Shown: piece after piece, positions 5,956 to 8,541 of the stretch
How positions within the stretch are numbered: the stretch's first letter is position 1
Layout of the letters: each line of letters begins with the position of its first letter
Assembly (NCBI GenBank): GCA_030631125.1
Contig: DAOVLS010000079.1
Coordinates: 1 to 8,541, forward strand
Reading direction: 5' to 3'
Source of the DNA: Planctomycetales bacterium
GTDB taxonomy: Bacteria > Planctomycetota > Phycisphaerae > SM23-33
DNA length: 8,541 nt
Notes under the pieces: model-generated
The model's database searches: none
Told to the model about the DNA's origin: nothing
What the model saw: the letters and a program-made list of their open reading frames with translations, nothing else
Position numbers and translations under genes: made by a program

Positions 5956-8541
5956 GGCCTCTCGCTTTTGGGATCCGAATCCTGTGGGGGCCTGGGCTTT
6001 TTCAGCAGATCGAGCAGCGAATCCAGCAGGGGGTCTATATCTTCGGTTTTGTCTTTGTCTTGGGGGTCTTTATCTTTCTGCAGGCGGTCTTTGAGGATGC
6101 CTTCGAGCATCTTTCCGGCCTGTTCGGCCAAAAGCGCCTGGATCGCCCGATCAATCAGCGGGCGCATATCGACTTTCGAGAAATCCAGACGGGGTTTAAG
6201 ACGGCTCCCGATCATGGGGATGTCCACGCGAGCGCCGGCCAGTAACCGGGCATAATCAACGACGGGACCACGGGTGCCGAATTTCTCTAACAACGCCGCG
6301 CTGATCGGAACCGATACAGCCAGGTCCAGCGTATCGTCGAAGCCCACCGAGCCGAAGAATTTCAAGTCGAACCCGCCGGGAAAAACCAACGTGAAATTAT
6401 CGTAGTTTATTCGTCCGTCGCGGATGACAAAATCCACGCCACGCACCTGAACCGGCGATTGGTCCCGCGCATCGGCCATACCCAATTTTACAAGTTCCGC
6501 GAGGATCCCCTTCGGGCGGACCTTCAGTTTTTGCAGGTCGAGGTGTCCCCGTCCGCTGCCGATTTGTTTGATCTTATCGTTCAGGGGAAACAGGAGGTCA
6601 TTCGTATCCAGGGAGACATCACCCTCGACGTCGGCAAGTTCGGCGAATATCGGATTGAATCGCGTCAGGAGTTCCTCGTTCAACTGGGGGGTGATTTTCA
6701 GATTCTCCAGCACCCGCACCCGTCCCGGCAGGCGGAAAACGGGATCATCGCCCCGCAGATCGATCGTGCCGGCCAGACGCACCTTACCGTCGCCGGCGGC
6801 GACGATTGTTTCGGGTATCCGCACCTGCCCGTCGGTAAGGACCGGTGACAGTTTGGCCTGCTTTAGACCGATGCCGAAAACATCCGCCTGTGTCCACCCG
6901 AACGCCGTCTTTGCCGTAACTGCCCGGAAGGCTGGGCGCACTTTGGGGTTGCGAGCGGGGCCTGTAACGACCACCGGCCCGCCCGTCTTCCCGTCAAACG
7001 AGACTTTCGCCTTTGTGGCCGGGGCGAATTCGTGCAGCAGGGCGGTCAGGTCTTTCCAGGACCCCTCGTACTCTCCGGCCAGGTCCAGCATCCAGTCGCT
7101 GCCGAATCGGTCAATCGTTCCACCCATTTGCAGTGAAAGCGTTTTGGAGGCCACGTCCATTTTCTCAAGCGTAATCCGTTCCCTGGCGTGATCCAAAATG
7201 GCGACGTGGTCGAAAGTTACCTTCTCCTGGACGAAAGTACGTTCACCGCCGCCGACGCTCAAATCTGAAATTTCACCGTTTCCGGCAAGTCGAACGCCTT
7301 TGCCGGTATAACTACTTTTGCCTTTCCAGGTCAGAGCGCCGGAAATCCGGGGCGGTTTTTCCCATTTCGCAAACGGCTGAGCGGCGGCCAGACATTTCGC
7401 AAGGTCTGCGGCAACATCTATTTTCCCTTCCGCCTGGAAGTCTTTGCCCAATGTCAGGCGGACCTTCTCCGCCAACAAAGTCATCGGATCGCTTACCAGT
7501 CTGGCAGAGGCGACGTCGATCCGGCGGAAGTCCGAATTAAGTTCCAGCCCGGACCATTTCAGGCTGATAAGCCCATCGGTGGGCGATTGCCCGTCAACAC
7601 GGAGATCCAACGGAGTCATATTGCCGCTGGAGACCAGGTGTTTCCCGCCAATGGGTCGGGAAAGGGCGATTTTACCGGGCAATGATCCCGAAATTTCCGG
7701 CAGGCCGGCGGGTATCCAGTCCCTGAAACGCCGTTTCAGCGACAGCAAGTCGGCCTGTTCAATGTTCACGTCGCATTGAAAGGTCTTCTTATCGAGGTGA
7801 TAGCGTCCGGACCCCGCCAACAACAATTCCTTCGCCAGTACGATTCGGCCCTCTGTGATGACCGCTTCGAGCAATTTGCGTTTTCGCAGCAGAAAGTATC
7901 CCTTTTGTATAACACGGAGTTTGTCAAGATGGAGCGTTCGCCCGTCGGCGCGGTACTCGAAGTTCTCGACTTCAACGTCCGAAAGAAGGTCCACGCGCCC
8001 TGCCTCGCGGCGAACCAGATTTACGGTTCCTCCGATTCGCCCCTGCGGGAATGCCGAACCAATATCGAAAATTTTCCCCGGTTTTTCGTGGAACCTTTTC
8101 AGATTCAGTCGGTAATGCGTCATGAAATCCGCGGTGTCCCCTCCGCCTTCGGCGCTGCCGAAGGCCGACGTGAATTCGAATGTGTCAATCTTGAGACCAA
8201 CCTCCCGGTCTATGACGGCATTCAGAGTAGGCGAAATAGGCCGGCAGGAGATTTCCGCCTGCCCCCTGCGAGCCGCCCGGAGTTTGTCCAGCGTTACTCG
8301 GCCTCGCACCGACGGCCTGGCCCCGCCACGAATTGAGACATCCTCGGCCACCACTGTCCCCGACGTAATCTCCACGCCGGGAAGGACCTTCAGCAGCGCG
8401 GGGACCGCGCGGGCCAATTTGGGCAGATTAATTTCAGCCTTCGGTACATCCAGCGAAACGCCCGGCAGCGTTATCGATTCACCGCCAAACGCAGCGGCCA
8501 GGAAATCCTCCCACGACAACTGCAACGGGGCGTCCGAGGGC
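5952..8541 (-). CDS. AsmA-like large envelope protein, 5' end outside the window
   Basis: This is the C-terminal 862 residues or so of an AsmA-superfamily protein. The frame is open through the right edge: five further sense codons precede a TTG at 8525, and there is no signal peptide or membrane anchor near that TTG. The real start, normally an N-terminal transmembrane anchor, therefore lies beyond the window. Counting from the TTG, most of the protein is a long series of short beta strands with alternating hydrophobic residues, as in the repeating beta-groove proteins that bridge the two membranes. Residues about 631-786 match the AsmA C-terminal region: a dG-rich strand series, VRGVDFVIRDGRINYDNFTL, split here at its mid-point, and a VGFDDTLDLAVSVPI strand (97-111 of that block). 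The tail (about 803-857) is unusually charged and Pro-rich, with repeated Lys-Asp. Members such as TamB, YhdP and YdbH are implicated in phospholipid transport to the outer membrane. The stop overlaps the YihY-like ATG. Confidence 0.85.
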   Translation of the reverse strand, partial: PSDAPLQLSWEDFLAAAFGGESITLPGVSLDVPKAEINLPKLARAVPALLKVLPGVEITSGTVVAEDVSIRGGARPSVRGRVTLDKLRAARRGQAEISCRPISPTLNAVIDREVGLKIDTFEFTSAFGSAEGGGDTADFMTHYRLNLKRFHEKPGKIFDIGSAFPQGRIGGTVNLVRREAGRVDLLSDVEVENFEYRADGRTLHLDKLRVIQKGYFLLRKRKLLEAVITEGRIVLAKELLLAGSGRYHLDKKTFQCDVNIEQADLLSLKRRFRDWIPAGLPEISGSLPGKIALSRPIGGKHLVSSGNMTPLDLRVDGQSPTDGLISLKWSGLELNSDFRRIDVASARLVSDPMTLLAEKVRLTLGKDFQAEGKIDVAADLAKCLAAAQPFAKWEKPPRISGALTWKGKSSYTGKGVRLAGNGEISDLSVGGGERTFVQEKVTFDHVAILDHARERITLEKMDVASKTLSLQMGGTIDRFGSDWMLDLAGEYEGSWKDLTALLHEFAPATKAKVSFDGKTGGPVVVTGPARNPKVRPAFRAVTAKTAFGWTQADVFGIGLKQAKLSPVLTDGQVRIPETIVAAGDGKVRLAGTIDLRGDDPVFRLPGRVRVLENLKITPQLNEELLTRFNPIFAELADVEGDVSLDTNDLLFPLNDKIKQIGSGRGHLDLQKLKVRPKGILAELVKLGMADARDQSPVQVRGVDFVIRDGRINYDNFTLVFPGGFDLKFFGSVGFDDTLDLAVSVPISAALLEKFGTRGPVVDYARLLAGARVDIPMIGSRLKPRLDFSKVDMRPLIDRAIQALLAEQAGKMLEGILKDRLQKDKDPQDKDKTEDIDPLLDSLLDLLKKPRPPQDSDPKSERP

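Noticed and set aside
6568..7191. A 207-codon plus-strand frame inside the AsmA-like gene
   Set aside because: It is Arg/Ser/Pro-rich and has no domain. It lies entirely opposite a well-supported coding region.
7776..8336. A 186-codon plus-strand frame inside the AsmA-like gene
   Set aside because: It has no recognisable motif or ribosome binding site and is an antisense shadow of the beta-strand-rich AsmA-like protein.
8523..8525. TTG at 8525 as the true start of the AsmA-like protein
   Set aside because: The frame is open beyond it to the edge, and no membrane anchor or signal follows it, so the gene almost certainly starts outside the window.

Overview
This window looks like chromosomal DNA from a Gram-negative, double-membraned bacterium. 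Planctomycetota (a Phycisphaerae-like lineage) is my best guess. It rests on the moderately GC-rich, densely packed genes, the number of poorly conserved lipoproteins, and a very large AsmA-like protein next to YihY. No rRNA, tRNA or marker protein settles the taxonomy. I see no rRNA or tRNA genes, insertion sequences, CRISPR arrays, phage genes or other mobile DNA.

Layout from left to right. Positions 1-124 (minus strand) hold the start of a secreted-protein reading frame. It has a good ribosome binding site and a signal-peptide-like N-terminus, but an in-frame TAG interrupts it and the window edge cuts it. Positions 158-1630 and 1638-2600 (both minus) are two lipoprotein genes 7 bp apart. 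The upstream one (1638-2600) has a lipin/Nir-type LNS2 HAD phosphatase-like domain, and the downstream one is of unknown family. Positions 2601-2760 are a divergent promoter region. Positions 2761-3693 (plus) encode a third lipoprotein with a TPR-like C-terminus. It converges, with a 2-bp gap, on an M48-family zinc metalloprotease lipoprotein at 3696-4562 (minus). Upstream of the protease on the same strand are a YihY/BrkB-family inner-membrane protein (4591-5955) and an AsmA-like protein (5952-8541), whose 5' end lies beyond the window. The AsmA-like and YihY genes overlap by ATGA.

Every gene encodes an envelope protein. Four consecutive ones (158-4562) are predicted lipoproteins, and the right-hand group pairs an AsmA-like protein with a polytopic membrane protein and an envelope protease. 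A link to phospholipid handling or envelope quality control is a reasonable inference: AsmA-like proteins are implicated in inner-to-outer membrane lipid transport, and LNS2 domains in phosphatidate recognition or dephosphorylation. The sequence does not prove this. The two points most worth a second look are the amber codon inside the left-edge signal peptide and the lipoprotein-anchored bacterial lipin-like domain.
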